Assembly: GCF_001401155.1 (NCBI RefSeq)
Contig: NZ_LJRO01000153.1
Location: 62,001-126,000, forward strand
DNA from: Pseudomonas tremae
GTDB taxonomy: Bacteria; Pseudomonadota; Gammaproteobacteria; Pseudomonadales; Pseudomonadaceae
Reading direction: 5' to 3'
Length of the DNA stretch: 64,000 nt
How positions within the stretch are numbered: position 1 is the first letter of the stretch; each line of letters starts with the position of its first letter. The notes beneath the pieces were generated by a model, which saw nothing but the letters and a program-made list of their open reading frames with translations, had not been told where the DNA came from and ran no database searches. The position numbers were made by a program, and so were the translations under genes. Shown in pieces: positions 41,191 to 51,378 of this stretch.

Positions 41191-42060
41191 TTACGGCTTG
41201 GCTTTTTCCATATAGCGAAAGAATTCGCTGTTCGGATCAAGCACCATCACGTCACTCTTGTTCGCAAAGCTTTCGCGGTAGGCGCGCAGGCTACGGTAAA
41301 ACGCGTAGAACTCCTGATCCTGACCGTAGGCCTTGGAGTAGATCGCAGCAGCCTGGGCATCACCATCACCACGCGCCTCTTCAGACTCGCGATAGGCTTC
41401 TGCCAGCAACACACGGCGCTGACGATCGGCGTCGGCACGGATGCCTTCACCCAGCTCGTTACCCTTGGCACGGTGCTCGCGCGCTTCACGTTCACGCTCG
41501 GTACTCATCCGCTCGAAAACGCTGCGATTCACTTCCTTGGGCAGGTCAATGGCCTTGACCCGAACATCGAGCACTTCGATACCCAGCTCTTTTTCAGCCA
41601 TGCGGTTCAGCGAACCGGTGATATCCGCCATCAGTGCGTCTCGCTCGCCCGACACGACTTCGTGCAGGGTGCGCTTGCCGAACTGGTCGCGCAGGCCGGA
41701 CTCCAGACGACGCGACAGGCGTTCATCAGCAATCTGCTTGAGGCCGGAAGTCGCGGTGTAGAAACGTTCCGCATCCTTCACGCGCCATTTGGCGTAGGCA
41801 TCGACCATTACGGCTTTCTTTTCCAGCGTCAGAAAACGCTGGGTAGGCGCATCGAGCGTCAGCAGACGTCCGTCGAACTTGCGCACCTGGTTCACGTAAG
41901 GAACCTTCACATGCAGGCCCGGCTGAACGTCAGCCTGGACCACCTTGCCGAACTGCAGCAAAACCGCACGTTCAGTCTGGGACACTATGTAGAAGCTGTT
42001 CCAGGCGATGACTGCCAGTACCACACCGACAATAAGGGTGATCAGCGATTTATTGCTCAT
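41191..42060 (-). CDS. hflC: HflC, FtsH-modulating SPFH protein
   Basis: A 289-residue membrane protein with a single N-terminal membrane segment (about residues 6-24, LITLIVGVVLAVIAWNSFYI) and a periplasmic SPFH/band-7 domain; it pairs with HflK into a large cage around FtsH and tunes its proteolysis. The helical, alanine-rich region with EREAREHRAKGNELGEGI is conserved. Its start overlaps the hflK stop by one base. Confidence 0.96.
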   Translation of the reverse strand: MSNKSLITLIVGVVLAVIAWNSFYIVSQTERAVLLQFGKVVQADVQPGLHVKVPYVNQVRKFDGRLLTLDAPTQRFLTLEKKAVMVDAYAKWRVKDAERFYTATSGLKQIADERLSRRLESGLRDQFGKRTLHEVVSGERDALMADITGSLNRMAEKELGIEVLDVRVKAIDLPKEVNRSVFERMSTEREREAREHRAKGNELGEGIRADADRQRRVLLAEAYRESEEARGDGDAQAAAIYSKAYGQDQEFYAFYRSLRAYRESFANKSDVMVLDPNSEFFRYMEKAKP

Positions 42061-43256
42061 CAGCGAGTCTCCCTTGTACGTACTTCACCGCGCTGCTGAG
42101 CCTCGGTCGCCCGGGCGGCGGCAGCGGCAGCATCGGTATTGGCCTGAGATGGCGTACCCGAACCGGAGCCATGGGCAGTACTGCTGCGACTGCTTTCGAT
42201 CATCTTGTCGAGCGGGAGGTAAAGCAGATTATTCTGCCCCTTGTCACCGGTCACGAGAACCTTGCTGGTGTTGCTGAAGACTTCCTGCATGGTGTCCAGG
42301 TACAGACGCTGGCGGGTTACTTCAGGAGCCTTGCGGTATTCGGCAACCAGCTTGGTAAAGCGATCAGCCTCACCTTTGGCCCGCGAAACCACTTCGTCAC
42401 GGTAGCCGTTGGCATCTTCGAGAATGCGCTGAGCCTGACCGCGAGCTTCCGGGATAACCCCGTTGGCGTAGCTTTCAGCCTGGTTGCGTGAACGCTGCTC
42501 GTCTTCACGGGCGCGGATCACGTCATCAAACGCTTCCTGTACTTCGCGTGGTGCGGCAGCGCTTTGCACGTTCACCTGAGTAACGGTGATGCCGGTGCCG
42601 TAGGTATCGAGGAAGCGTTGCAGACGCTCCTTGATTTCGCTGGCCATCAGCTCACGGCCTTCAGTCAGTACCTGATCCATCGCCGTGGAGCCCACGACAT
42701 GGCGCAGCGCGCTTTCAGTCGCGTGTTGCAGGCTGATTTCAGGCTGATCGACGTTCAGGACGAAGTCCTTCAGGTTGCTGATCTTGTACTGCACGGTCAG
42801 TGGCACCTCGACGATGTTCTCGTCTTCGGTGAGCATCTGGCCCTGCTTGCTGTAGGCGCGCTCGCGAGTCACGTTTTCCATGTACTTGCGATCGAACGGC
42901 GGGAAGTAGATGTTGAGGCCCGGCCCCACGGTTTCGTGGTATTGACCGAAACGCAGCACGACGGCCTGCTCCTGCTCATCGACAACATAGATAGCGCTGT
43001 ACAGCCAGAAAGCGACAAGCACGACAAGGCCGATGCCGAGCAGGCCAAAGCCACCGCCCTTGCCCGAACCGCCGCCATTGCCACTGCCGCCATCACTGCC
43101 GCGTTTGTTACCGCCGCCGAACAACCCCTTCAGGCTTTCCTGCAGCTTACGGAAGGCCTCGTCGAGATCAGGTGGTCCCTTGCGGTCGCCGCCACGGCGT
43201 TTGCCGCCCCAGGGATCTTGATTATTCGAGTTGCCACCCGGCTCATTCCAAGCCAT
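42060..43256 (-). CDS. hflK: HflK, FtsH-modulating SPFH protein
   Basis: A 398-residue partner of HflC. The N-terminus is glycine-rich and cytoplasmic (residues 1-69), followed by a membrane segment at about 70-90 and the band-7 domain (VVDEQEQAVVLRFGQY). The start ATG at 43256 (MAWNEPGGNSN) has GGAGAG upstream; an in-frame ATG at 43280 is not supported by homologues. The C-terminus is a Ser/Ala/Gln-rich tail. Confidence 0.96.
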   Translation of the reverse strand: MAWNEPGGNSNNQDPWGGKRRGGDRKGPPDLDEAFRKLQESLKGLFGGGNKRGSDGGSGNGGGSGKGGGFGLLGIGLVVLVAFWLYSAIYVVDEQEQAVVLRFGQYHETVGPGLNIYFPPFDRKYMENVTRERAYSKQGQMLTEDENIVEVPLTVQYKISNLKDFVLNVDQPEISLQHATESALRHVVGSTAMDQVLTEGRELMASEIKERLQRFLDTYGTGITVTQVNVQSAAAPREVQEAFDDVIRAREDEQRSRNQAESYANGVIPEARGQAQRILEDANGYRDEVVSRAKGEADRFTKLVAEYRKAPEVTRQRLYLDTMQEVFSNTSKVLVTGDKGQNNLLYLPLDKMIESSRSSTAHGSGSGTPSQANTDAAAAAARATEAQQRGEVRTRETR

Positions 43257-43352
43257 AGCGCTCTCCATCTGATAAAGCAAAGACGCGCCCGCGGCGCGCC
43301 GACCAATGCTACAGAATGCCCGCGAAAGCCGTACAACGGCTTTTTCGTGCTT

Positions 43353-44654
43353 TTATTGCAAAGTGTGTTGCTCGATGAACTCCAGCGGCTGCAATCCTTC
43401 GCGACTCACCAGTCGATTGAGTTCAACGCGCGGTATTCGCACCGCCAGCAAGCTGGCACCGTCTTCGTCATGCGACTCGCTCTGCACCGCACCCAGCTCG
43501 AAGAACTGGGCGCGCAGCCGGGCAAGGCTTTGCGGCAAGTGAAGCGTACCGACAAACAGGTCGTTGCCAAGCAATTCGGCGATAGCCTGTTTGAGCAGAT
43601 CCAGCCCGCGACCATCACGCGCCGACACCCAGACACGCTGCGGCTTGCCATCGGCATCGCGTTGTATCTGAGGCTCCACGCCTTCGAGCAGATCGAGTTT
43701 GTTATAGACCTCGAGGATCGGCAAGCCCTCGGCACCGATCTCACCGAGCACGGCCATAACCTGCTCGATCTGCGACATGCGGTCAGGCTCGTGCGAGTCG
43801 ATGACATGCAGGAGCAAATCGGAATTGCTCGACTCTTCAAGGGTCGCGCGAAAGGCTTCTACCAACTTGTGAGGCAGATGGCGAATGAAGCCTACCGTGT
43901 CAGCCAGAACGATCGGGCCAAGGTCATCGAGCTGCAGACGACGCAGGGTAGGATCGAGCGTGGCGAACAACTGATCGGCCGCAAACACATCCGAATCGGT
44001 CACCGAGTTGAAAAGGGTCGATTTGCCGGCGTTGGTATAACCCACCAGTGAAACCGACGGAATATCCGCACGCCGACGTCCGCGACGCGCCTGATCCCGC
44101 TGACTGCGAACTTTCTCAAGACGGCCTTTGATCTGCCGCAGGCGAACCCGCAGAAGACGTCGGTCGGTCTCGAGCTGAGTTTCACCCGGACCACGCAGGC
44201 CGATACCGCCCTTTTGCCGCTCAAGGTGAGTCCAGCCGCGCACCAGACGGGTACTCATATGCTCAAGCTGGGCCAGTTCGACCTGCAGCTTGCCTTCGTG
44301 AGTACGCGCCCGCTGCGCGAAGATATCGAGGATCAGCCCCGTACGATCAAGCACGCGACACTCGAAAACGCGCTCGAGGTTACGTTCCTGACTGGGCGTG
44401 AGGGTGTGATTGAATATCACAAGATCAGCCTGCTCGGCTTTGACCTGGTCGCGAAGCTCCTCGACCTTGCCAGAGCCAATCAGGTATTTGGCCGATGGCC
44501 GATGACGCGGCACGTTGATAAACGCAACGGTATCAGCACCAGCCGATATGGCCAGCTCCTGAAACTCCTGCGGATCTTCGCGCGCCTCAGGGTCCTGACC
44601 ATCCAGGTGAACGAGAATGGCCCGCTCACCACCACTGTGGCGCTCAAAGAACAA
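43353..44654 (-). CDS. hflX: Ribosome-associated GTPase HflX
   Basis: A 433-residue GTPase that splits stalled 70S ribosomes, especially under heat. The N-terminal HflX domain binds ATP and ribosomes; the G domain starts with GYTNAGKS at residues 205-212, with DTVGFI (G3) and NKLD (G4) following. It starts with TTG at 44654, with TAGGAG seven bases upstream. Lies 12 bases after hfq. Confidence 0.95.
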   Translation of the reverse strand: MFFERHSGGERAILVHLDGQDPEAREDPQEFQELAISAGADTVAFINVPRHRPSAKYLIGSGKVEELRDQVKAEQADLVIFNHTLTPSQERNLERVFECRVLDRTGLILDIFAQRARTHEGKLQVELAQLEHMSTRLVRGWTHLERQKGGIGLRGPGETQLETDRRLLRVRLRQIKGRLEKVRSQRDQARRGRRRADIPSVSLVGYTNAGKSTLFNSVTDSDVFAADQLFATLDPTLRRLQLDDLGPIVLADTVGFIRHLPHKLVEAFRATLEESSNSDLLLHVIDSHEPDRMSQIEQVMAVLGEIGAEGLPILEVYNKLDLLEGVEPQIQRDADGKPQRVWVSARDGRGLDLLKQAIAELLGNDLFVGTLHLPQSLARLRAQFFELGAVQSESHDEDGASLLAVRIPRVELNRLVSREGLQPLEFIEQHTLQ

Positions 44655-44666
44655 GGCAGACTCCTA

Positions 44667-44927
44667 TCAGGCGTTACCTGGCTCGGCGTCCGCGCCGTCA
44701 GCATCAGTAGCGCTGGGCAGGCGGATCGGGCGAACCGGTACGACGGTGGAAATAGCGTGTTTGTAGACCATCTGGCTGACCGTGTTCTTCAGCAAAATGA
44801 CGAACTGGTCGAAAGACTCGATCGTACCCTGCAGCTTGATACCGTTGACCAGATAGATCGATACCCCGACCTTCTCTTTACGCAAGGTATTCAGGTAAGG
44901 GTCTTGTAGCGAATGCCCTTTTGACAT
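44667..44927 (-). CDS. hfq: RNA chaperone Hfq
   Basis: An 86-residue Sm-like protein that forms a hexamer and pairs small RNAs with messages. The Sm1 motif [20 protein letters not shown] and Sm2 motif [10 protein letters not shown] are intact; the C-terminal tail is short (about 18 residues), as in other pseudomonads. AAGGAG precedes the ATG at 44927. Confidence 0.98.
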   Translation of the reverse strand: MSKGHSLQDPYLNTLRKEKVGVSIYLVNGIKLQGTIESFDQFVILLKNTVSQMVYKHAISTVVPVRPIRLPSATDADGADAEPGNA

Positions 44928-44959
44928 GTGCCGCACTCCTTTAAGGATCAATAATAATA

Positions 44960-44973
44960 AATCGAATTCGATT
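44960..44973. promoter_or_regulatory. 14-bp palindrome upstream of hfq
   Basis: AATCGAATTCGATT is a perfect palindrome 33 bases upstream of the hfq start and adjoins an AT-rich ATAATAATAA tract. It may be a protein-binding site or a small structure in the leader. Confidence 0.4.
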
Positions 44974-45018
44974 GGCTTGACCGGCCACCCCCCAAGGATA
45001 GACGGCTATTGCAGGGAC

Positions 45019-45990
45019 TCAGCTCAATATGGAGACCGATCCCAGGTATTTCAAGGCGCGTGGCAGATTGTCGCTGGCCAGACTGTCCAGCCAGTGCAGA
45101 TTCTCCCAGCTGCGAAGCCAGGTAAATTGCCGTTTGGCCAGCTGGCGCGTTGCAATGATGCCCCGCTCCTGCATTTCATCCCGCGTCAGCTTTCCGTCCA
45201 GATGATCCCAGACCTGGCGATAACCCACTGCTCTTATGGAAGGCAACCCTGAATGCAGGTCGCCTCTCGAGCGCAATGCCAGTACTTCGTCCAGAAACCC
45301 CTGATCCAGCATTTGCTCAAAACGTAGCGCGATGCGATGGTGCAGCACCTTGCGATCAGCCGGAGCTATTGCAAGGTTTGCGACAGTATAGGGCAATTGC
45401 TGACGCCCTGATGCGGCTGCTTCGGTACTTTGCGCAGTTTGTTGCTCGCGGTGTGCGGTCATGCTCATTCCGCTGACGCGATAAACCTCCAGCGCCCTGA
45501 TCAGCCGTTGCGGATCGTTAGGGTGAATACGCGCCGCCGACACGGGGTCGACTGCCGCCAGTTGATCATGCAACGACTGCCATCCAAAGGCCTGTGCATC
45601 GGCTTCAAGCTGCGCACGAACCTCTGCATCGGCGGCCGGCATATCTGCCAGCCCGTCCAATAGAGCCTTGAAATACAACATAGTGCCGCCGACCAGCAAA
45701 GGAATATTTCCGCGTGCGGTAATTTCTGCCATCGCCGCCAGCGCATCGCTGCGAAAGTCAGCTGCAGAGTAGCTTTGTGCCGGGTCGAGAATATCGATAA
45801 GGCGATGCGGAAACTCGGCCAATTGCGCTTTGGATGGCTTGGCGGTGCCGATGTCCATGCCGCGATAGACCAGTGCAGAATCGACGCTGATCAGCTCGCA
45901 GGGCAGCACTTTGCTGAGTTCGATTGCCAGATCGGTCTTGCCTGCAGCGGTTGGCCCCATGAGAAAGATGGCCGGAGGTAAAGCGTTCAT
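45019..45990 (-). CDS. miaA: tRNA dimethylallyltransferase MiaA
   Basis: A 323-residue enzyme that transfers a dimethylallyl group to A37 of tRNAs reading UNN codons. The P-loop GPTAAGKT is at residues 12-19, the substrate aspartate lies in [20 protein letters not shown] and the second motif [14 protein letters not shown] follows. The ATG touches the mutL stop codon. Part of the conserved mutL-miaA-hfq set. Confidence 0.97.
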   Translation of the reverse strand: MNALPPAIFLMGPTAAGKTDLAIELSKVLPCELISVDSALVYRGMDIGTAKPSKAQLAEFPHRLIDILDPAQSYSAADFRSDALAAMAEITARGNIPLLVGGTMLYFKALLDGLADMPAADAEVRAQLEADAQAFGWQSLHDQLAAVDPVSAARIHPNDPQRLIRALEVYRVSGMSMTAHREQQTAQSTEAAASGRQQLPYTVANLAIAPADRKVLHHRIALRFEQMLDQGFLDEVLALRSRGDLHSGLPSIRAVGYRQVWDHLDGKLTRDEMQERGIIATRQLAKRQFTWLRSWENLHWLDSLASDNLPRALKYLGSVSILS

Positions 45991-47934
45991 TCATTGACCG
46001 CGCAGGAATAATTTATCCAGATCACTCAGGCCCATCTGGGTCCAGGTGGGACGACCGTGGTTGCACTGTCCGCTACGCTCGGTGTTCTCCATGTCACGCA
46101 GCAGGCCGTTCATTTCCGGAATGGCCAGACGCCGGTTGGCGCGAATCGCCCCGTGACAGGCCATTGTGCCAAGCAGCTCGTTCATGTGTGCCTGCACCCG
46201 GTCGCTGGTGCCGTACTCCATCAGATCGGCCAGCACATCGCTGACCAGCCGATTGGCCTCGGCCTGCTTGAGTAACGCGGGAATCTGGCGGATGGCCAGG
46301 GTTTCCGGACCAAGCCGCTGAAGCTCGAAACCCAGGCGCTGGAACGTCGCGATGTGTTCTTCGGCGCAGTCCGCTTCACGCTGGCTGACAGCGAGCGACT
46401 CAGGCACCAACAGTGGCTGGCCGCTGAGCCCTTCGTTGGCCATCGCGATTTTCAAACGCTCGTACATGATCCGCTCATGGGCAGCATGCATGTCTACCAG
46501 CACCAACCCGTGGGCGTTTTCAGCAAGAATGTAGATGCCTTTGAGCTGCGCCAATGCGTAACCCAGCGGAGGGATATCGCTCGGCGACTCCGGCAATGCC
46601 GAAGGGGCGGCGCTGGGCAAGGGCGCAAAAAACTCGCGGTAGGCACTCTGCGCTTCGGCGACCGGCAGCGCTGACGCAGGTCGCGGAGAATACTGGTATT
46701 GGTAACCACTGCCGGAACCGCCGCCAGCAGGCCGGGCAAAAGCCTCGCCCTGGGGCTGTTCAAGCACGTTGTTGGCCAGACGCATTTCGCCCTGTGGCCC
46801 GAACTCACCTGCGTCAGGACCTGTCGGTTTGGGCTCGGCGGCGACTGGGACGCTGCCGCCCACCTGATTCTCGGGACGCACATCGCCCAAGGCGCGGTGC
46901 AGGGTGCCATAAAGGAAGTCATGCACCATGCGCCCGTCGCGGAAGCGCACTTCATGTTTGGTCGGGTGAACGTTGACGTCCACCGCTGCAGGGTCGACTT
47001 CAAAGAACAGCACGAAGGTCGGATGACGACCATTGAACAGCACATCGCGATACGCCTGGCGCACCGCATGAGCGACCAGCTTGTCGCGCACTGCGCGGCC
47101 ATTCACGAAAAAATATTGCAGATCGGCCTGGCTGCGAGAAAACGTCGGCAGCCCTACCCAGCCCCACAGATGCAAGCCATTGCGCTCGATCTCGATAGGC
47201 AGCGCCTGCTCGAGAAAGCCCGGCCCGCAGATGGCCGAAACCCGCCGGGCTCTGGCGGTGTCGTCATGCGCCTCGTGCAGGCTGAGCACAGTCTTGCCGT
47301 TGTGGCGCAGATGGAAGGCCACGTCGAAACGCGCCAGCGCCATGCGCTTGATGACTTCCTGCAAATGATCGAATTCGGTTTTCTCGGCCTTCAGAAACTT
47401 GCGGCGAGCCGGTGTATTGAAAAACAGGTCACGCACTTCCACCGAAGTGCCGACCGGATGCGCCGCAGGCTGCACGCGCGGGGCCATGTCACGGCCTTCG
47501 GTTTCAACCTGCCAGGCCTGGTCGGCGTCACGGGTGCGCGAGGTCAGCGTCAACCGCGCAACGGAACTGATCGACGCCAATGCCTCGCCACGAAACCCGA
47601 GGCTCATGACGCGCTCGAGGTCTTCCAGATCGCGAATCTTGCTGGTCGCGTGTCGCGCCAGTGCCAGCGGAAGATCATCGGAGGAAATACCTCCGCCATC
47701 ATCACGCACCTTCAACAGCTTGATGCCAGCCTGCTCGACATCGATATCAATGCGCCGAGCGCCTGAGTCAAGGCTGTTTTCCAGCAGCTCCTTGATCACC
47801 GAAGCCGGACGCTCGACCACCTCGCCAGCAGCGATCTGGTTAGCCAGACGCGGACTGAGCAGTTCGATACGCGCAGCGCTCAGGACAGCTTGAGCGCTGG
47901 TGGCTTCAGCGCCGTCGAGAAGAAGATCGGTCAT
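45991..47934 (-). CDS. mutL: DNA mismatch repair protein MutL
   Basis: A 647-residue mismatch-repair coordinator. The N-terminal GHKL ATPase shows [18 protein letters not shown] and [11 protein letters not shown]; the C-terminal dimerisation domain carries [12 protein letters not shown], which fits the DQHA(x)2E(x)4E nicking-endonuclease motif with Met for Gln. E. coli MutL lacks this motif, while P. aeruginosa MutL has the same DMHA form and is a reported endonuclease. A Pro/Gln-rich linker separates the halves. Stop adjoins the miaA start; start overlaps the amiB stop by one base. Confidence 0.97.
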   Translation of the reverse strand: MTDLLLDGAEATSAQAVLSAARIELLSPRLANQIAAGEVVERPASVIKELLENSLDSGARRIDIDVEQAGIKLLKVRDDGGGISSDDLPLALARHATSKIRDLEDLERVMSLGFRGEALASISSVARLTLTSRTRDADQAWQVETEGRDMAPRVQPAAHPVGTSVEVRDLFFNTPARRKFLKAEKTEFDHLQEVIKRMALARFDVAFHLRHNGKTVLSLHEAHDDTARARRVSAICGPGFLEQALPIEIERNGLHLWGWVGLPTFSRSQADLQYFFVNGRAVRDKLVAHAVRQAYRDVLFNGRHPTFVLFFEVDPAAVDVNVHPTKHEVRFRDGRMVHDFLYGTLHRALGDVRPENQVGGSVPVAAEPKPTGPDAGEFGPQGEMRLANNVLEQPQGEAFARPAGGGSGSGYQYQYSPRPASALPVAEAQSAYREFFAPLPSAAPSALPESPSDIPPLGYALAQLKGIYILAENAHGLVLVDMHAAHERIMYERLKIAMANEGLSGQPLLVPESLAVSQREADCAEEHIATFQRLGFELQRLGPETLAIRQIPALLKQAEANRLVSDVLADLMEYGTSDRVQAHMNELLGTMACHGAIRANRRLAIPEMNGLLRDMENTERSGQCNHGRPTWTQMGLSDLDKLFLRGQ

Positions 47935-49352
47935 TACTGGGCTGCAACCTCAGAGCTCGGAATTCGCAGGTCCTGACCGATTTTCAACTCATCGGTTTTC
48001 AGGTTGTTGGCTGTGCGCAGCGTGGCGATGTTCATGTCATAACGCGCTGCGAGCATGGCCAGAGTCTCGCCAGAGCGCACCACGTGATTGCGCGGCCCCT
48101 GGGCCAGCTTGCCGTTGTCGCGCAGCCAGGCAATGTAAGTGCCCTGTGGCGGGTTCTGCTGGAAGAACTGTTTCACGCCAGAGGTGATCGAGCGCGCCAG
48201 AGCCTGCTGGTGCGACGCAGAACCCAGTTTGTTAGCTTCGTTGGCATTGGAGATGAACCCGGTTTCTACCAGAATCGATGGAATGTCCGGCGACTTGAGC
48301 ACCATGAAGCCTGCCTGCTCGACACGGGATTTGTGCAGCGAAGTCACTCGGCCAATATTGCTCAATACTTTCTGGCCGACATTCAGGCTCGACGACAGCG
48401 ACGCGGTCATCGACAAGTCCAGCAACACGCCTGCGAGCATTCGGTCCTTGTCATCGAGGCTGACCGCACCGGCACCACCAATCAGGTCGGAACGGTTTTC
48501 ACTGTCCGCCAGCCAGCGCGCGGTTTCGGAAGTGGCTCCGCGATCAGACAGGGCGAATACCGACGCACCAAACGCAGCGGAGGAAGGTGCAGCATCGGCG
48601 TGAATCGACACGAACAGGTCGGCACCCTTGGCGCGAGCAATCTCGGTACGTTTGCGCAACGGGATAAAGTAATCGCCGGTTCGCGTCAGTTCGGCGCGGT
48701 AGCCTTTTTCTGCGTTGACCTGACGCTGCAATTCCTTGGCAATCGACAGCACCACGTTTTTCTCTTTCTGGCCCGCGCCACCCGAGGCGCCCGGGTCTTC
48801 ACCGCCGTGCCCGGCATCGATCACGATAACGATATCGCGCTTACCGTTAGGCACAGGTGTCAGCTTGATTTCAGGTTTGGCAGGGCTCACCGGAACTGCG
48901 GGCGCCGTATTGGCGGCAGTGTCCGGGATCACAGGGGTCGTCGGATTGGCATCTGCGGCGTTGTCGAACAGATCGACCACCAGACGGTTGCCATACTGCT
49001 GGTTAGGCGCAAGGGTGAAGCTCTTGGGCGTCACTGCTTTCTTCAGATCGATGACCACCCGCAGGTCGGTCGGCGTACGCTGGGCAGAACGCATGCTGCT
49101 GATCGGCGTATTGGCTGTCGGCACATTCAGCGCACCGCCGAGGGTGGCACCATTTATGTCGATCACCAGGCGATCCGGCGAGGTCAGGGTGAATACGCTG
49201 TGCTGGACGGGCCCTGTCAGGTCGAACACCAGGCGCGTGTTATCCGGCGCTCGCCATAAGCGGACACTTCGTACTTGCGTAGCGGCAACCGCCTCGACAG
49301 CCAGGGCCATCAACAGCAGACCAACTACAGTAACCAGCGCGCGCATGCGCAT
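47934..49352 (-). CDS. amiB: N-acetylmuramoyl-L-alanine amidase AmiB
   Basis: A 472-residue periplasmic zinc amidase that cuts the peptide stem from glycan at the septum. It has a signal peptide ([15 protein letters not shown]), an AMIN targeting domain (about residues 25-130), a Pro/Thr-rich linker, the Amidase_3 domain with zinc motifs [12 protein letters not shown] and SIHADA, the catalytic LVETGFISN, and a C-terminal LysM repeat ([15 protein letters not shown]). Several ATGs are possible; 49352 has GGGG at good spacing. NlpD/EnvC-type activators would normally control it. Confidence 0.94.
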   Translation of the reverse strand: MRMRALVTVVGLLLMALAVEAVAATQVRSVRLWRAPDNTRLVFDLTGPVQHSVFTLTSPDRLVIDINGATLGGALNVPTANTPISSMRSAQRTPTDLRVVIDLKKAVTPKSFTLAPNQQYGNRLVVDLFDNAADANPTTPVIPDTAANTAPAVPVSPAKPEIKLTPVPNGKRDIVIVIDAGHGGEDPGASGGAGQKEKNVVLSIAKELQRQVNAEKGYRAELTRTGDYFIPLRKRTEIARAKGADLFVSIHADAAPSSAAFGASVFALSDRGATSETARWLADSENRSDLIGGAGAVSLDDKDRMLAGVLLDLSMTASLSSSLNVGQKVLSNIGRVTSLHKSRVEQAGFMVLKSPDIPSILVETGFISNANEANKLGSASHQQALARSITSGVKQFFQQNPPQGTYIAWLRDNGKLAQGPRNHVVRSGETLAMLAARYDMNIATLRTANNLKTDELKIGQDLRIPSSEVAAQ

Positions 49353-49366
49353 ACCTAACCCCATAT

Positions 49367-49837
49367 CTATTTGAATTCCAAAGCCAAAGTGGCGCACCAG
49401 CGTTCACCACGCGAACCCAGCGGGCTCAATATCACGGACCGACCTTCGCCGTGCGCGCCAATGGTAATGGTCAGGTCGGGCTTTGGCAAAAAGCCTGCAC
49501 CGCGTTGGGGCCATTCAATCAGACAAAGTGCATCGCCGTCGAAGTAATCACGCACACCCATGAACTCAAGTTCTTCGGGATCGACCAGCCGGTACAGATC
49601 GAAATGGAAGACCCGGATCTGACCTATTTCATAAGGCTCGACCAGCGTGAAAGTGGGGCTCTTGACAGCCCCTTGATGCCCGAACCCGCGAATCATTCCC
49701 CGTGAGAGAGTGGTTTTTCCAGCGCCCAGATCGCCGTCGAGAAAAATCACACCGGTGCCCTCGGTAACGCCTGCGAGGCGCGCACCAAATTGCATCATGG
49801 CGTCCTCACCAACCACCTGCAGCTTTAAATCAGACAC
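49367..49837 (-). CDS. tsaE: tRNA threonylcarbamoyladenosine biosynthesis ATPase TsaE
   Basis: A 156-residue ATPase that works with TsaB and TsaD to make t6A at position 37 of ANN-reading tRNAs. The Walker A motif GDLGAGKTT is at residues about 35-43. The GTG start at 49837 has GGAG eight bases upstream and overlaps the end of nnr by 13 bases. Length is normal. Confidence 0.95.
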   Translation of the reverse strand: MSDLKLQVVGEDAMMQFGARLAGVTEGTGVIFLDGDLGAGKTTLSRGMIRGFGHQGAVKSPTFTLVEPYEIGQIRVFHFDLYRLVDPEELEFMGVRDYFDGDALCLIEWPQRGAGFLPKPDLTITIGAHGEGRSVILSPLGSRGERWCATLALEFK

Positions 49838-51315
49838 GGTTGCAGCTCCTCCAATAACTGACGAATGGCGGGAATAATATCGCTGGCAGCCAGCCCTCGG
49901 CCGGTTTCACCGAGTTTCTGACCGGCACTGGCGTGCAGCCATACTGCAAGGCAGGCAGCATCGAATGGCGTCAGGTGCTGCGCCATCAACGCGCCGATCA
50001 GCCCGGCAAGCACGTCGCCCAGACCTGCGGTAGCCATCGCCGGATGGCCGCGATCACACAACGCCACTTGCCCGCCTGCATCGGCGATCAGGCTGCCGGA
50101 GCCCTTGAGGACGCAAACGGTGTTGAATTTACGGGCCAGTGCCCGGACCGCGCCAAGGCGATCCGCTTGAATGTCCTTTATAGCTACACCCAGCAGGCGC
50201 GCTGCTTCACCTGGATGCGGCGTGATGACGCTGTTGGCAGGCAGGCTTACCTGCCCTGTCGCCAGCCTGTTCAGCGCGTCGGCGTCCCAGACCTGCGGAC
50301 GCTCGGCGTTGGCGGCAGCCGACAACAGACTGCGCCCCCAGGCGTCCTGCCCCAGACCCGGTCCTACGACCAGCACACTGGCGGGCTCGATCAGCGCCAT
50401 CAACTGATTGGCCGAGCTGATCGCCGCACTCATGATTTCCGGCATGCGCGTCAACGCTGCCGGAATGTGTTCGGCGCGCGTCGCGAGGGTGAGCATGCCT
50501 GCGCCACTGCGCAGGGCGCTTTCCGCGCTAAGCAGGGCAGCACCACCAAAACCGTGATCGCCACCGATGACCAGCACGCGCCCGAACATTCCCTTGTGCG
50601 CAGTGCGCGGCCGTGGCGCCAACAGCGGCAGATTATGTGTATCAAGACGTTTCGCGCTGACCGGAGTTTGCGCGACCAGCTCCGGATCGGCCTGCAAGTC
50701 ATCAAAAACCAGTTCACCCACCAGGTCTGCCGCCTCACCGGTCAGGAGTCCTGTTTTCAGGCCGATGAAGGTCACCGTAAGATCTGCACGCACCGCAACG
50801 CCCAGTGCCTGACCGCTATCAGCGCTCAGCCCTGAAGGAATGTCCACCGCCGCAACTGGCAAACCGCTGGCATTGATTGCTTTGATAGCTGACAGGTAAG
50901 GCTCGCGCACCTCGCCATTGAGCCCGGTGCCGAGCAACGCATCCAGCACCACGCCGTCGAGCGGCTGCCCTGCCCACGCCTGGATGCCCACTGCCGAGGC
51001 CGCTGCATACGCCGCTGCTGCGTCACCAGTCAGTGCAGCCGGATCACCGACAGCCAGCACGCTGACCTGCCAGCCCGCCTTGTGGGCCAGGGCCGCCACC
51101 AGATAACCGTCACCGGCATTGTTGCCACGTCCGGCCAGAACGGTCAGCTGGTTAGCCTGCGGCCAGCGCCGACGCAGCGCGCGCCACGTCGCATGGGCAG
51201 CACGCTGCATCAATTCCATGCCTGGCGTGCCAGCGGCAATCAGCCGGGCATCAAGGTCGCGGACCTGCGCCGCACTGTACAGCGCGTCGGGTAAATGAGG
51301 TTTAGTGTCGAACAT
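49825..51315 (-). CDS. nnr: Bifunctional NAD(P)H-hydrate repair enzyme Nnr
   Basis: A 496-residue fusion of an NAD(P)HX epimerase (N-terminal YjeF_N, about residues 1-215, with GRGNNAGDGYLVA) and an ADP-dependent NAD(P)HX dehydratase (C-terminal, with the nucleotide motif GHPAMATAGLGDVLAG). It repairs hydrated, inactive NAD(P)H. Start is ATG at 51315; an open frame reaching to 51591 crosses the queG start region and is not coding. First gene of the superoperon, 63 bases from divergent queG. Confidence 0.95.
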   Translation of the reverse strand: MFDTKPHLPDALYSAAQVRDLDARLIAAGTPGMELMQRAAHATWRALRRRWPQANQLTVLAGRGNNAGDGYLVAALAHKAGWQVSVLAVGDPAALTGDAAAAYAAASAVGIQAWAGQPLDGVVLDALLGTGLNGEVREPYLSAIKAINASGLPVAAVDIPSGLSADSGQALGVAVRADLTVTFIGLKTGLLTGEAADLVGELVFDDLQADPELVAQTPVSAKRLDTHNLPLLAPRPRTAHKGMFGRVLVIGGDHGFGGAALLSAESALRSGAGMLTLATRAEHIPAALTRMPEIMSAAISSANQLMALIEPASVLVVGPGLGQDAWGRSLLSAAANAERPQVWDADALNRLATGQVSLPANSVITPHPGEAARLLGVAIKDIQADRLGAVRALARKFNTVCVLKGSGSLIADAGGQVALCDRGHPAMATAGLGDVLAGLIGALMAQHLTPFDAACLAVWLHASAGQKLGETGRGLAASDIIPAIRQLLEELQPCLI

Positions 51316-51378
51316 GCGTCTATAGGCTCCGATGTCTGGCAGAATTATACGCACCTTGGCCCCGGTTTCTCTCTGCGC

